Shown: positions 53,411 through 64,000 of the stretch, one piece after another
Position numbering within the stretch: position 1 is the first letter of the stretch
Layout: every line of letters begins with the position of its first letter
Assembly (NCBI GenBank): GCA_001599915.1
Contig: BCIG01000032.1
Span: forward strand, 132,342 to 196,341
Direction of reading: 5' to 3'
Source of the DNA: Symbiotaphrina buchneri
Lineage: Eukaryota > Ascomycota > Symbiotaphrinales > Symbiotaphrinaceae
Length of the DNA: 64,000 nucleotides
Notes under the pieces: generated by a model
What the model was told of the DNA's origin: nothing
Database searches by the model: none
Seen by the model: the letters and a program-made list of their open reading frames with translations, nothing else
Made by a program: the position numbers and the translations under genes

Positions 53411-53449
53411 GCCACCGACGCCGACGCCGACGCCGACGCCGATGCCGAT
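53411..53449. repeat. GCCGAC hexamer array
   Basis: About six tandem copies of a GACGCC/GCCGAC hexamer, the last two changed to GATGCC. It lies in a non-coding gap between ACCTTA islands. Confidence 0.85.
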
Positions 53450-53919
53450 CTCCTAATTTACCCCGCATTTCTCTCCAGGGCTACGAATACCGGTACCTCG
53501 GTACCTTAAGGTACGGAGTTCACGGCCTTAAAGGTAAGGTAAGGTAGGGAGAAGGGTCCAGGTACCTAAGGTACCGGTAACATCGTGCACCGTAAATGAC
53601 ATCCAACGACAAGAAGACATGCCTTGAGGATAGATACCTTATTCTTTACTACGGAAATACAGCACAAGGATATGCTTTGCTTGATGCTTATCTTGCCATC
53701 AATTTCCATATACACATTAACCTTTGCATAACATGAGATACATCATATCAATGAACATCTCCATGTCAGATCTTCTCTCTTGTCTACCTCATGGCTCGGA
53801 ATAGGACTATGGAGACGGTGCGCGACCACCAGCATGAAACGTGATGGCATTATTGTGCATCATAATGAAAGGGAATGAATTCGCATTGCCTGCTCAGCGC
53901 CCTCCCGATGCTTCCGAGA

Positions 53920-56547
53920 TCACTGTAAGGATGCATTTTGCGCCTTTCGCTTTGCTTGCTCCCGATGTAACTTTTTGAAGAAGGCGCTCTGCCCGCCTTT
54001 GCCCTTCAAATCTTTGTTCCGACTCCTATTGTACTCGATGTAGGCCATATCCTGACCCCCGCTGAGCTCGCTCAACGTGCCCGCCGTACGCTTCGCTCCT
54101 TTCTTCGGCACTGCTCCACGACCTGATGGACGGTTCGAACGCTCCCCGAACAGGTCACCCTCGATCTTCTCGACATCCGCTGACGTCTCGTTCTGGAGCA
54201 TCACTTCCTGCAGCAGCTCTCTCCGCTCAGCTGGCGACGCGTATGCCAGTCCGGGGAGATTCTCGATCCCTTGGAGATGCGTTATGACCTTGAAAGCGTA
54301 GCCTTGGTCGACAAGGAAGGCCTGTCGTTTGGACGAGTAGTACATCTCCTGTGTATCTTTCGAGACTAATGAGTAGAAGAATGCGTTGAAGCCCTCATCA
54401 TTTCGCCTCTTCGCACGAAGGATTCGGCCAAGGCGCTGGGCCTCCTGGCGTCTGGATCCATAATGCGAAGAAATCTGGATCAGACAAGTTGCTTCGGGCA
54501 AATCCAAAGAAGTGTCCCCAATTTTGGAGAGAAAGATCGTGTTGACTTTGTCGTTATGTTGGAAGTTCTCAAGAATACGCAAACGCTCCACCTGAGGGGT
54601 ACCTCCATAGATGTAGGCTTTGTTGAGCTTCAGAGCGTAGCGCTCGAGAGCATAAACGTTGTCGGAGAACACGATGACTTTGTCGCCTCTACGTTCATGG
54701 TAATCAATGAGAAATTGACACGCCTGAAACTTCCGAGGATTCATGATGTATAGCAGGGCCCGCTTCCGGGAAGATTCACGGAGGTACTCTTGATAAAACT
54801 CCGTCGTCATCGGACACCAGACCTCGGCACATTGCACTTTTGCGATATGCCCTTGATCTGCGAGCTCCATCCAGTTCGCCTCATAAAGCTTCGGTCCAAT
54901 CAAGAAGTTCAGATCCCGAATCTTATCATCCTCACGCAAAAGCGTTGCCGTAAGCCCCAACTTCGAGTGCGTAGCAATAGAGTGGGTGACTTTTCTGAAG
55001 ATCGATGCGGGAACGACATGCACCTCGTCAAGGATCATGAGGCCCCATTCCCTCGACTGTATGAAATCCATCATCTTCTGAGCGTCGTGTGAGCGAGCTC
55101 GAGTCTGCGTCACCATAGAGTACGTTGACACGATGATCCCGCTAGCTCCTGAGAACTTCTCCTTGTGATCAGAGGTGAAGATGGCGATGTCATTAGGGTT
55201 GATGTTGGACCACTTCAAAAACTCGTTCCTCCACTGCACTACCGACATAGAGCTCGTGCATAAGATAACGACGCCTTTCTTGATCGTGCAAGCAGCAGTG
55301 ATTCCCACGAGCGTCTTCCCTGCTCCACACGGCAGAACAATGATCCCACTCTTCGCTCTACCATTACCGAACATTTTGCTCAGGCTCTTCTCCTGATAGC
55401 TCCGTATCTGGGCACTCGGCTTAAGGTCAATGTCAAGATTGGCATTGACTTCATCATTGCGGAAATCATACTCCTCCAGCATAGGGTACCCAAGTTCCAG
55501 GCATCTCTTTTGGACAATCTCGACGTTTGCACTATCTATCTCGAAGGAGTGAACTTGATCCGAGTCGTCATCGTCATCGTCTTCCTCTCTCAGAGTTACA
55601 AATATATCATCTTCCGGCGGTCTCTCGCCCGACTGTTGCGGCTGGCCGTCAACCACCTGCCCCGTCTGCTGCTGTTTTGCACCCGCAGCATTCTTGGTGC
55701 CAGGGATAACCAGTCCTCCCATGGTCGGCGCTTTCTCTCTGGTGATATCCTCGCCGGTCTCTTTGCGCAGAGGGCCAATCACTTCATCTTTCAACAGATT
55801 TTGAAGCATCTGCGGGTCGGAGCTCTCCACGAAATAGCGGTTATGCTTCAGAACCAACTTGACCTTGCCATAAGACTGGGTGCACTGCTGAATGAAGGAA
55901 CGGATGTTATCAGGTATGGGGACCTTTGAAAGCCGGTCAAGCACGCTGATAATATCTCGAGGGTCCAGCCCTACAGACACGGCAGCGTACAGGCTGTGAG
56001 GTGTAAGCGCATACTCATGTAGATATGTCGGCCGCGATAGGGGTTCGGCGACTGTAGTGAGGAAATCCTGGGCGTGAGATGCTAAGGGTGAAAAGCTCTC
56101 CAAGATGATACGGCCTTTTTGCGGGTCAATCCACAACGGTCGGTTATCATGATCTGGTTTCAAGGAAAGATATGCAAAATCATTTCCCCCAAACAGCCGA
56201 GAGGCGGAGTCATGGTAATCCGCAGGCCTGCCTTTGCGACTGTATGCATCGATAGAAAAGGTATTGATGGCATCTGGCACGGCATAACTTAGTGAAGATG
56301 GAGAAGGACGTAGACGGAACAGAGCATACTGTCTAGATCCTCTGCTTCGGTTTCGCTAGCTTCCTCCCCTTCCAACGAGTATTCGTCACTGCTGCCGATA
56401 CTCTGTGGTGTACCGGGGGCAGGAGTAGACCTCTTTGAAGCCCTCCCTCGCTGTGCGCCTGGAGCAAAGGCGTCAGATATTGGAGTAGTATCAGCAAATG
56501 CGAAGAAGCATGGTGAACATACCTACCGCCTTCCTCTTGGGAGGCAT
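53920..56547 (-). CDS. SSL2: TFIIH helicase/translocase XPB (Ssl2/Rad25)
   Basis: Three exons (56547-56523, 56458-56330, 56273-53920) give 835 residues, close to yeast Ssl2 (843). The first exon has 25 nt and encodes MPPKRKAV. The N-terminal XPB domain contains [18 protein letters not shown] and [14 protein letters not shown]. An acidic patch ([11 protein letters not shown]) precedes the helicase core: [11 protein letters not shown] (Walker A), LDEVHVVPA (DEVH box), [11 protein letters not shown], and motif [12 protein letters not shown]. The Lys-rich C terminus is typical. XPB is the DNA translocase of TFIIH that opens Pol II promoters and works in nucleotide excision repair. The large frame opens only with a GTG, which supports the short upstream exons. 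Confidence 0.96.
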
Positions 56548-57017
56548 TATGAATAAGGCTGTCAGACACGCCGCCAGCAGCAACAGGAGTTGAAGCGTAT
56601 CTGGAGTGCAAGGAAGTCGCTGGTATATTTGACGGCAGGGAGCACAAGGTATGAGTCAGGTATATACCTTACCTGACTGTGCCTACCCTACCTATACCTC
56701 ACATCTCTCAAAATGTAAGAATACCCAACGTACGGAGGAGTGATGAAATCACCAGCTTATGTACGGTACGAATACAGTTCTTGAAAAGTTACCTTACCTT
56801 ACCTGACAAAGCTAAAGGCCCCGACGCAATTAAGGTTTTTGTTTTTCCGGTTCCGAGGCATATGTCATGCCATCCTCCCGTCTGTGCTCCGTTCATCTCT
56901 CAAGTCAAAAACGATAGTCCAGCTCAATTCTCATACTACTTTCTGTTGATCAGAAGCCCTCTAGCTTTCGGAATTACAAACAGGCAAGCTCTCTCAAGCA
57001 GTGAGGGGTCGAACGTG
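56548..57017. promoter_or_regulatory. Divergent promoter XPB / small membrane protein with ACCTTA islands
   Basis: This 470-bp gap lies between divergent genes. ACCTTA units occur at about 56660-56675 (TATACCTTACCTGACTG) and 56790-56806 (GTTACCTTACCTTACC). No other element was recognised. Confidence 0.5.
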
Positions 57018-57526
57018 ATGAATACGGTCAGCATCGGAGTCTCTCCCTCGAGAAATCCTACTGACTTTGTTTGCAGGTGAAATCGTTCTGGTATGAATGG
57101 TCGTCTTTCCATCTTTCGCTCTCAACCGCGCTCTGACATGGAGACAAAATCTACAGGATCGGCTGGGGCTCTTTGGTCGTCGGTATGATCACACCGGCCC
57201 CGCATCTAAAAATCATTGTGCTCACAGCCTGCGTTCATACAGCTGGCGGTGCGGCGTACCACTTCGCTAAACAGTCCATCAATGCCGACCGAGCAGCCCG
57301 GCATGAGGCTGATATGAAGCGGCGGCGGTTGCAGGAAGAATACGAATATAACGCTACTCGGCCTTCGAAAGTCGCCGAGGTGACGGCGAGTCCTAGCCAA
57401 GAGTCAAGTCAAGACCCAGCACCCACGAGACACGCTCCGTTGAATGAGGGCCAAATGATACGAGAGAAGAGCAAGTATGAGGCTACTGAACCTTTCCGAT
57501 CGAGAAAAGGCGACAGGTTCAGCTAG
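57018..57526 (+). CDS. Small fungal protein with N-terminal membrane segment
   Basis: The best model has exons 57018-57076, 57157-57182 and 57243-57526, giving 122 residues. The first exon is uncertain; the other two are well supported because splicing joins GWGSLVV to AGGAAYHFAKQSINADR, a short hydrophobic segment followed by a basic Lys/Arg-rich helix (ARHEADMKRRRLQEEYEY). The tail is Ser/Pro-rich. This layout, a short membrane anchor then a charged helix, resembles small mitochondrial or ER proteins of fungi, but I cannot name the family. The unspliced frame that begins near 57173 would read through the 60-nt intron and is less likely. Confidence 0.6.
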
Positions 57527-58273
57527 GTAGCTGCGATCAGTAAACTCACGGAGGCGGCGATGGTATGGGGGAGATGTTCAGCGAAACCGCTTGGATCTCA
57601 TACCCTTCAGGAGTTAGTGTTTAAGGCGCTGTGACTGGGAGGCCAACCGCTGTGCAAGGTCGATCACTCATCTAAGGCCGAAAAAGATCGTTTGACTCTC
57701 AGATCGAGGCGTTATACGGCCTGTGAAACGCTGTAAACATAATTAAATAGCTTCACAATTCGGAAGATGATGAAGTAGCGGCACCGTACGGTATTCTGTA
57801 GACCATGCGGTCGTGGAACTGAGGCCCGGGAATCTGCAAGAAGTGGTTCGCCAGCGATCTAGAAGCTACAGATGCTTGTCATTTTGCGAGGCAAGGGAAA
57901 GGTCTATCTCTCGATATTTGAAGTACCTTAGAACACAAATCTTCCTCTCACTTTACATGGTCATCCGTGCATATATGCATTCGGTACGCTGAGGAAGTCC
58001 CGGTACAAATAAATAGGTGTCCCAAAATGGAAGGATTTACATGAAGGTAAGGCCACTCTGGAAGGCGGGTACTTGCGCCGCAGCTTGTTTGCTCGTCTTT
58101 TCTTAGGTAAGGTTAGCGTACCTAAGGTACCTTACCTTCAAGACTCCATAATCCGCGGGATCACCTAGCCCCAGTACCCTTACCACTCCGCAGAACGGAG
58201 ACACGCACGCGCACGCGGTCATCGTCACACCATCCTTATTTACACACCGTTATCGTGCTCATGGGATGCCGGC
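57527..58273. promoter_or_regulatory. Intergenic gap with ACCTTA island, CID-gene promoter
   Basis: This 747-bp gap has an ACCTTA island at about 58105-58140 (CGTACCTAAGGTACCTTACC), 130-170 bp upstream of the CID-gene ATG. No gene was recognised. Confidence 0.5.
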
Positions 58274-60054
58274 ATGGCCTCCCACCGGCTCGCTATAGCG
58301 AAAGCATCATTCTCGGCCGCTTTGATCCGCCCGGATCCTCATCCTGTCAACAGAGATGAAATTACTCGCTTCCACGCCTTGCTGGAAGGGGCTATATCGC
58401 AGTGCACGCCGGCAAATATCCAGGTTTGGCTGATTGCCCGTTCAAACTGTTCATCCGATGGCTAAACCTCGATGCGAGTTAGAATTGCAAAAGATGGCTG
58501 TTGAAGTATGTTACCGCATCACATACGAGGGTGGCGGCGTTTGGGAAATATCTCCTGGCCCTTTCTGGATCTTTTGCTGGCACGCAGGATATGAAGCAGG
58601 TATCTACGCCGACATCGAAGCCGTCAAACAAACGGCGACAACTTCACCTTCTCTATCTATTAAGTGATCTGTTATATCACGCCAAATTCAACGACGGCAA
58701 TTCCGAGGCTTTCTCCGTCCTGACGGAACAGTTACAGCCATTGCTTGCTGATCTGGTGTGCCGTGCTGCATCCTTCGACTTGTCCAAGTATGCAAAACAC
58801 CATAAGCGACTCGCTGATCTACTCGATATTTGGGAGCAGAAAGGCTACTACTCGCGGGCCTACATAGATGGGCTCCGAAGTGCTGCTCGCAATGGGACGC
58901 AAGCGGGCCTGATTGAGGATGGATCTAAGCAAGAAGCTGCTGGTGACACAGGGATCTCAAAGCTTCAAGGCACCGCAGATATACCTTTTGTCATGCCATC
59001 TTCGCATGGCGACTCGTCAACTCCCTACTACGATCTACCTGTTGGAAATATGATGCCCCATATCATTCCGAATTCCACAATGCCAATCAATCCTCAGTTG
59101 GTCAAACCACTGCAATTTGTGGCTGGCCCTGCTGAAGAGGATATGGTTGCCGCCGTCAAGGATTTCCTGGAGCGGGTGAACTGTATATTTGACTGTGGAC
59201 AAATGTCTACAGATAGCAAACAAGTGGACATCGATGAGCTAGGTCAAGCACTTGTACGGGACGACGTCGCGCAACAGCCAATCCGAGACACTGGCTACTA
59301 TGGATGGACCAAAGAGTTCTGTGAACGGATGAAAGAGCGCAAATACAAGGACCTTGTCCAGGGCTCTAAAAGGAGAGGCAGGAGTCGGAGCACTAGCGCA
59401 AATTCGGACGTACGGAAAAAGCGAAGGTATAGTTCCTCGGTCTCTAGCAAGAGCCGCAGTCCTCATCAAGGACGTCCGAGGCCTGCGAGCAAGAGCCGCT
59501 CGAGGTCGGAGAGCAGGCATTCGCGAGGTCGTCGTGGTGATTCGCACTCTTCGTACAGACGTCGATCAGTCAGCTCTGCGCGATCACTCTCTCCAAGGAG
59601 ACCTACGACTCATTTTAATGAAACCTCACGGTCAGGATCTCCGAGACGAGCAGTACATGGCGCGGTACCTGGTCACCTACAGCCCGGGACGCAATATTCA
59701 TCTCGCTCTCTCCCCTCCGCGCCGCAGTATCCATCTCCGTTTGGCACGAGCTTTAATGCCCCTCCAGGAGCGATTCCATTCCCTCCGCCGCCATCGCTAT
59801 TGCAAGCTGGTCAATGGTCTATACCACCTCCTCCGCCTCCTCCACCAATACCATATCCCACTTCTCAACAAGGAGTTCAGTTTCCTCCGCCTCCCCTTGG
59901 CTTTATCCCTCCACCTCCGCCTCCACACCTCATGGGACACCAAGCCTTCGCGCCAAGTTCTTCAAACCCGTCACGTTGGACGACTGGATCCTCTGGGCCA
60001 GGAGATCCAGCCTTTGCGCAGAGTCAGGACAGGGCTGGGCACCAATACCGTTGA
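58274..60054 (+). CDS. CID (CTD-interacting) domain SR-like protein
   Basis: Two exons (58274-58423 and 58483-60054) give 573 residues. Residues about 1-140 form a CID/RPR domain: RFHALLEGAISQCTPANIQ is joined by the splice to NCKRWLLKYVTASHTRVAAFGKYLLAL, then HLLYLLSDLLYHAKF and FSVLTEQLQPLLADLV. The middle contains VKDFLERVNCIFD and GYYGWTKEFCERMKERKYKDL. Next comes an Arg/Ser-rich stretch (SKSRSRSESRHSRGRRG), and the C terminus is a proline-rich segment (IPPPPPPPPIPYP). CID domains bind the phosphorylated C-terminal domain of RNA polymerase II. The RS and Pro-rich parts resemble splicing-linked proteins such as CHERP and SR140, so a role coupling transcription and splicing is likely, but inferred. 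Confidence 0.88.
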
Positions 60055-60999
60055 CGGTTTTACAAGGCCAAGTCAGCGGAGGAACGAGCCCGCTATCTGA
60101 GGTCGATCATCCAACGATACCCATCTGGTGCAGATATCATCTACCGTCAGCATTGTGGTCCCTGTGTAGGAATCCGAGGCCGTCAAGCCATGCTGGAACG
60201 AAACAAGGGATAGGGCACCGATGGCGCTTGAATCCATACAAGGGTTCTTGGGGTGCGTGGGGAGTTCCAAGGCCTCTCTGGATGGAGAGAAGAGAAGCCG
60301 TACGTCTTGTGGCATGCGTCCGGTTGGGGGATGAGCGGATGTTGGTTTGGACACGGGGATTGACGGGGCCGAGGCGGTAAATTGATTTCATGCAGGCCCT
60401 GTTTGTCCACGGAGCCCGATGGAGTCAACTATGGGACTTGCAGTCGGATAAACTGATGTATGACCCGCTCTTTCAGGAGGCGGCGGCCACAAGTCAATGA
60501 TGAGAATGATATGGGACATGCACGCCAGATGTACGCTACCAAACTTGCCCTGCCTCATTTACCTTACCTTAAAAGGACTTTATTATGCCGCTTAGAGCGC
60601 GGGGAGCGCGGAGACCGCCAGCTGCAGCTACGGTAAGGTACCTTTCCTGCGGGCTTGGCTGCATGGCGTCCAGTTGGGACGCTCGGAAGGTACAGTACCT
60701 GGTAATTGTGGTACGAGGGCTACTCCGCACAAGCGTCCTCGATATGTACCTCCCTCTTACTCCGTATAAGCGCACCACAGATCTTGGTGTCATTCGTCCC
60801 TTTCGTGATCCGTGACGTTGTATGATTGGTGTGATTGGTGGGATGCACGGTACGGGATTGATTCGTGTCAGTGTCGCGCGTCAGTAGCGTCGACGCCCCA
60901 CTGCCACTGTCGGCCTTTCCCTTTCTTCCTTGGCACGCCTGGTCCCGTTATCATTGGCTCTACTGTTTTTCCGGTGAGAGCTTACTAGATAGAATTGAG
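60055..60999. other. Intergenic gap, ACCTTA motifs, transition to AT-rich block
   Basis: No gene seen. ACCTTA-type units occur near 60560-60575 (TTACCTTACCTTAAAAGG) and 60632-60642. GC content is ordinary up to about 60960 and falls sharply after about 61100. Confidence 0.45.
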
Positions 61000-63900
61000 C
61001 AGAATAGTGATCTTATTGGTATGTGTTGCGGATGATGTTCTAGCTAAGTGAGGAAGGTGGGTGAAATACCCATGCTGAGTCAGGATGCTGAGTAAGCACC
61101 TTACAATATCCCCCTTTTGGAAAAGCTACAGGCTGATAGGCCAAAGCAAATCAAAACTGCACTCCCTATAAACGAATGTTAAAACAACGTTATACTCCTA
61201 TGAAGGAAAGAAGGATATAGCTATTGAAATAAGCTAGAAAGAAGAAGAAAAACTATAAATCACTTTTATAACACGCTATGCCATGTTAATGATATACCAT
61301 GCTGTATCCACCATACTATAACAAGGAAACTATCAAGGAACCTCCTTAATAAGAGATATGCTTCTCTTGATGCTGTATAGCCCAGTCACCATCCTATAAT
61401 AGGATTGCAACATTGTTGGCTTTATTAGCTACTTTTTCAGTGTTCTTGGTTAAAACTGTGCTTTATTATTCCATTGGATAAAGATGCTCTTTCTAATCCA
61501 ACCGGTTATAAAAGAGTTAAATAAGCTGGCAAGTATACTTGTCATCTGACAAGATTTCCATTAAAGTCCTTTGTATGTCATTTATAGTTTATTGTATATA
61601 TTTCTGTTTTTAAAGTAATTTATTGATCTCTTTCCTTAGATATAGCTCTTTATCTGTATATTGTTTATAAATAGCTTTAACAACATTATAATGATTTTCT
61701 TTCTATTTGATAAAGGCTATCTTTTTCTTATCCAGGTTATTCCTTTTATCATAAACCCTTTCTAGACTGTATTCTGCAGCCTTGATAAGCTTATCTTATA
61801 CAGCTACCAGTAACTTACTTTGTTAAGTTCATTTATTTATTAACTTTAACTTAAAGGAATAAATAGTAAAGATAAACCATCCTACCTTATTGTATAGGTC
61901 TATGATGTTCTTTATTATATAAAGGTAGAGATCTCCCTTAGAGTTGATTAATTTTGATAATATATTATAAAGCTACTTTTTAAAAAGGTTTTTAATCAAT
62001 AACTGTAACTTATAGGTTAAAAAAACTAAATTACTGCCTTGGTTAATAAGTTTAACCAGGTATCGGTAACTGTTTATAAAATATCCTTAGTCCTAAATAA
62101 ACATATATAAAGCTTACCTGTGTTTTTTCCAGGCTGGACAGGATCATTCAATCTTTATCAGTTCTTTGTCCATCTTTTATTATAGCATTGGCAGCCATTT
62201 TGCTGATAAGATCTTTTTATGCCCTAGCAGCTGCTGTAGCTTGTTTACCGGTATTTGTTTCTGTTTCTTAGATTCAGTTAATATAGATACTCTTTTAAAA
62301 AATTCCTTTACTGGTCTTTCTAAACCATTATCTTATCTAACTGTCCCCTGGGGTTCAATGCTCTTTGTTTAAACATTTATCAGCTCTTTTATCATACTCT
62401 AAAACCTATCTTATAACCGTTTTCCTAACTTTGATAACATAGGTGTATTCTCTGAAAGCTTTTCTGCTTGTCCTTCTAAGCTATTAATCCGTTTAGCTAT
62501 CTTTTAAGATTTGATATTTATTGGTACCATATTTAGTGATTCTTTTGTTTCCTGCCAAAGCCTGCCTTGCAACTTTTCTAAAAGTTGATTTGCTGTGTTA
62601 TTCTGCTCTTATTCTCTTAAGATAACCTGTTCAAAGCTTGTCCATGATAAAATGTCCTTCTATTGCCCTTCTGATATCTTTTCATCAGAACTTTCTAACT
62701 CTAACTTCATTTTGTTATACTAGATACTGGAAAACATCATCGATAACAGGTAACCATCAGAAGATATCTTAATCATTTTTTATTATGATATTAAAGGATC
62801 CTTCTCTATAGGCTCAATATTCTAAAGTTCATCTTGTATATCCAGAAAAGGTATCAATTATAGTATAAAGTCTATACTCTTAGATCTGTACAATATGTTT
62901 AAAGATAAAGCTATTCCTGATAAAAGAAAACTGGTCCTGTCTGACAACAATAAACTAAACAATAAAGTGAAAGTAAAACCTCAGTTAACCTTTATAAGTT
63001 GAAGTAAACTGAATAATCAAAAAAGGATAAAGGTATTTATAAAAAGAAGATAAAACCTGAATAATAATCAGCAGTAAACATCAGTAACCTTGTATAAAAG
63101 AGAAAGAAAAAGGATATAAAAAGGAAGATAATAGATAGAAGTTATATAAAAGGAAATGAATATCATACTATTAAAATGTTTAAATTACCTATATTACCAT
63201 TTCATAGGAATTGTCCATCTATATCTAAGTCTTTAAAAATTTAAAAACCATATGTTTTCTTATTATTATATCTTAGGTTTGATTCTTTCTTGTTTATAAC
63301 AAGGATTTAAACTCTAGCTAAAGTATAATATAGCGTTATCAGCCTATAACAGGATTATCTAGAATTGTTAACTGATTGGTTAAAGAACCTTTTTTGCCTT
63401 TAGTATCTTGATATCCTTTTTTGAAAAATAAAACCTTATAACATTTTTTGCTTCTCTAGTAGGCTTTAGATCCTCTGGTATCCTTTTATAGATTGGTAAC
63501 CTATAAAGTTATTATTGATATTCTGTTGTACAAATGATTAAAAACATGCTATTTGATAAATAAACTCCTAAACGCTCAATTATACCATGCCACTCTTTTT
63601 ACAAAAGCACTTTAACAGACTGGGTAAAGTCTATTACCTTTTTTTCCCAATACTTCTGATTTTCCTCATCTGTAAAATCTAGTAAGAAGTCTATAAACTC
63701 CTTTTACCATTCTTCATTATAGCTCTAACTGGGTAATTTCCATTATAGCTATTGTTTATTTTATCTTTCTAGATATTTATATAGATGTTTTTATACTTGC
63801 AGTCATTAATTCACTTTAAACCTGATTTCCTTATTTATTTAAGCTATTATCTTTTAGTTTTTTTTAGATTATTTATATTACTCTTTTATAATAAAGAGCT

Positions 63901-64000
63901 TAAAGTCATTCAGATAATACTTATCAATCTATGCCTTAGAATAGAGATCCTGTAAAATAGCTGCTTTTGCTTTTCTTTTGTCAGCAGTCAGCTTCTTTAG
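61000..64000. mobile_element. AT-rich decayed repeat (RIP-like fossil), family unresolved
   Basis: About 3 kb, running off the window end, is strongly AT-rich and free of genes, in contrast to everything to its left. The depletion of C and G and the excess of TA-type dinucleotides, by eye, match repeat-induced point mutation. Only faint coding-like patches remain on the minus strand, none assignable to a known family. An LTR-like left edge may lie near 61020-61110, where sequence beginning TGTTGCGG and ending CCTTACA precedes a purine/pyrimidine switch, but the second copy would lie outside the window. It is heavily broken, with very many breaks, so it is probably old. A retroelement is the best guess, not a demonstration. 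Confidence 0.55.

Larger units (their letters stand above)
53065..53919. promoter_or_regulatory. Intergenic gap dense in ACCTTA islands and microsatellites
   Basis: This 855-bp gap holds the DUF4243 promoter and the XPB trailer. It contains the densest ACCTTA islands of the window (about 53205-53240, 53325-53340, 53490-53580), a (CCTA)n microsatellite and a GCCGAC hexamer array. No coding region is seen. Confidence 0.6.

Noticed and set aside
53205-53580. CRISPR-like reading of the ACCTTA repeats
   Set aside because: Spacing is irregular, units are short and palindromic, and this is a eukaryotic nuclear sequence; no array structure exists.
59354-60380. Two long plus-strand frames (248 and 188 codons)
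   Set aside because: They are out of frame with the RS- and Pro-rich part of the CID protein, whose own frame is clearly the coding one.

Overview
The window is a stretch of nuclear genome from a filamentous ascomycete (Pezizomycotina). The evidence is densely packed protein genes on both strands, short introns (mostly 45-75 nt, GT...AG, CTNA-type branch points) and fungal-specific families: a DUF4243 questin-oxidase-like protein, a chromodomain-HDA2/3 protein, Hat2, Ctk1 and a PMP3 proteolipid. The class cannot be fixed from sequence alone. I rebuilt the spliced gene models by hand. In nearly every multi-exon gene the exon phases add up to an open frame, which is the main support for the coordinates. 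ATG starts were required; several open frames begin only at non-ATG codons and were trimmed or joined to an upstream exon.

Layout. 1-1276: no gene seen. 1277-4757 (-): POT1/CDC13-type telomere protein. 5276-6811 (+): flavin monooxygenase. 7687-8023 (-): small conserved-looking protein. 8024-11316: gene-poor. 11317-15907 (-): chromodomain + HDA2/3 subunit. 16735-17530 (-): p24 cargo receptor. 17978-22032 (-): USP7/Ubp15-type deubiquitinase. 22821-24337 (+): mitochondrial dehydrogenase kinase. 24768-27835 (+): unrecognised 989-aa protein. 28683-29121 (+): PMP3 proteolipid. 29386-30174 (-): signal peptidase subunit SPC3. 30626-35098 (-): XRN1. 35828-37496 (+): Hat2. 38298-39407 (+): GTP cyclohydrolase I. 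40138-41466 (+): F-box-like protein. 41467-43519: gene-poor. 43520-47133 (+): Ctk1 kinase. 47906-49365 (+): NADH pyrophosphatase. 49620-50761 (-): conserved unknown with an apparent frameshift. 51271-53064 (-): DUF4243 protein. 53920-56547 (-): XPB/Ssl2. 57018-57526 (+): small membrane protein. 58274-60054 (+): CID/SR protein. From about 61000 to the end is an AT-rich, gene-free block, read here as a decayed repeat.

The genes are mainly housekeeping: chromatin and telomeres (POT1/CDC13-like, HDA2/3, Hat2), Pol II transcription and RNA decay (XPB, Ctk1, CID protein, XRN1), the secretory pathway (p24, SPC3), ubiquitin turnover, and cofactor or redox metabolism (GCH1, NPY1, FMO). They do not form a secondary-metabolite cluster or an operon-like unit. 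The clearest signal that no gene explains is a family of ACCTTA/TAAGGT-rich islands, often built as inverted repeats around GGTACC. They recur in about a dozen intergenic gaps and were not noticed in any exon.
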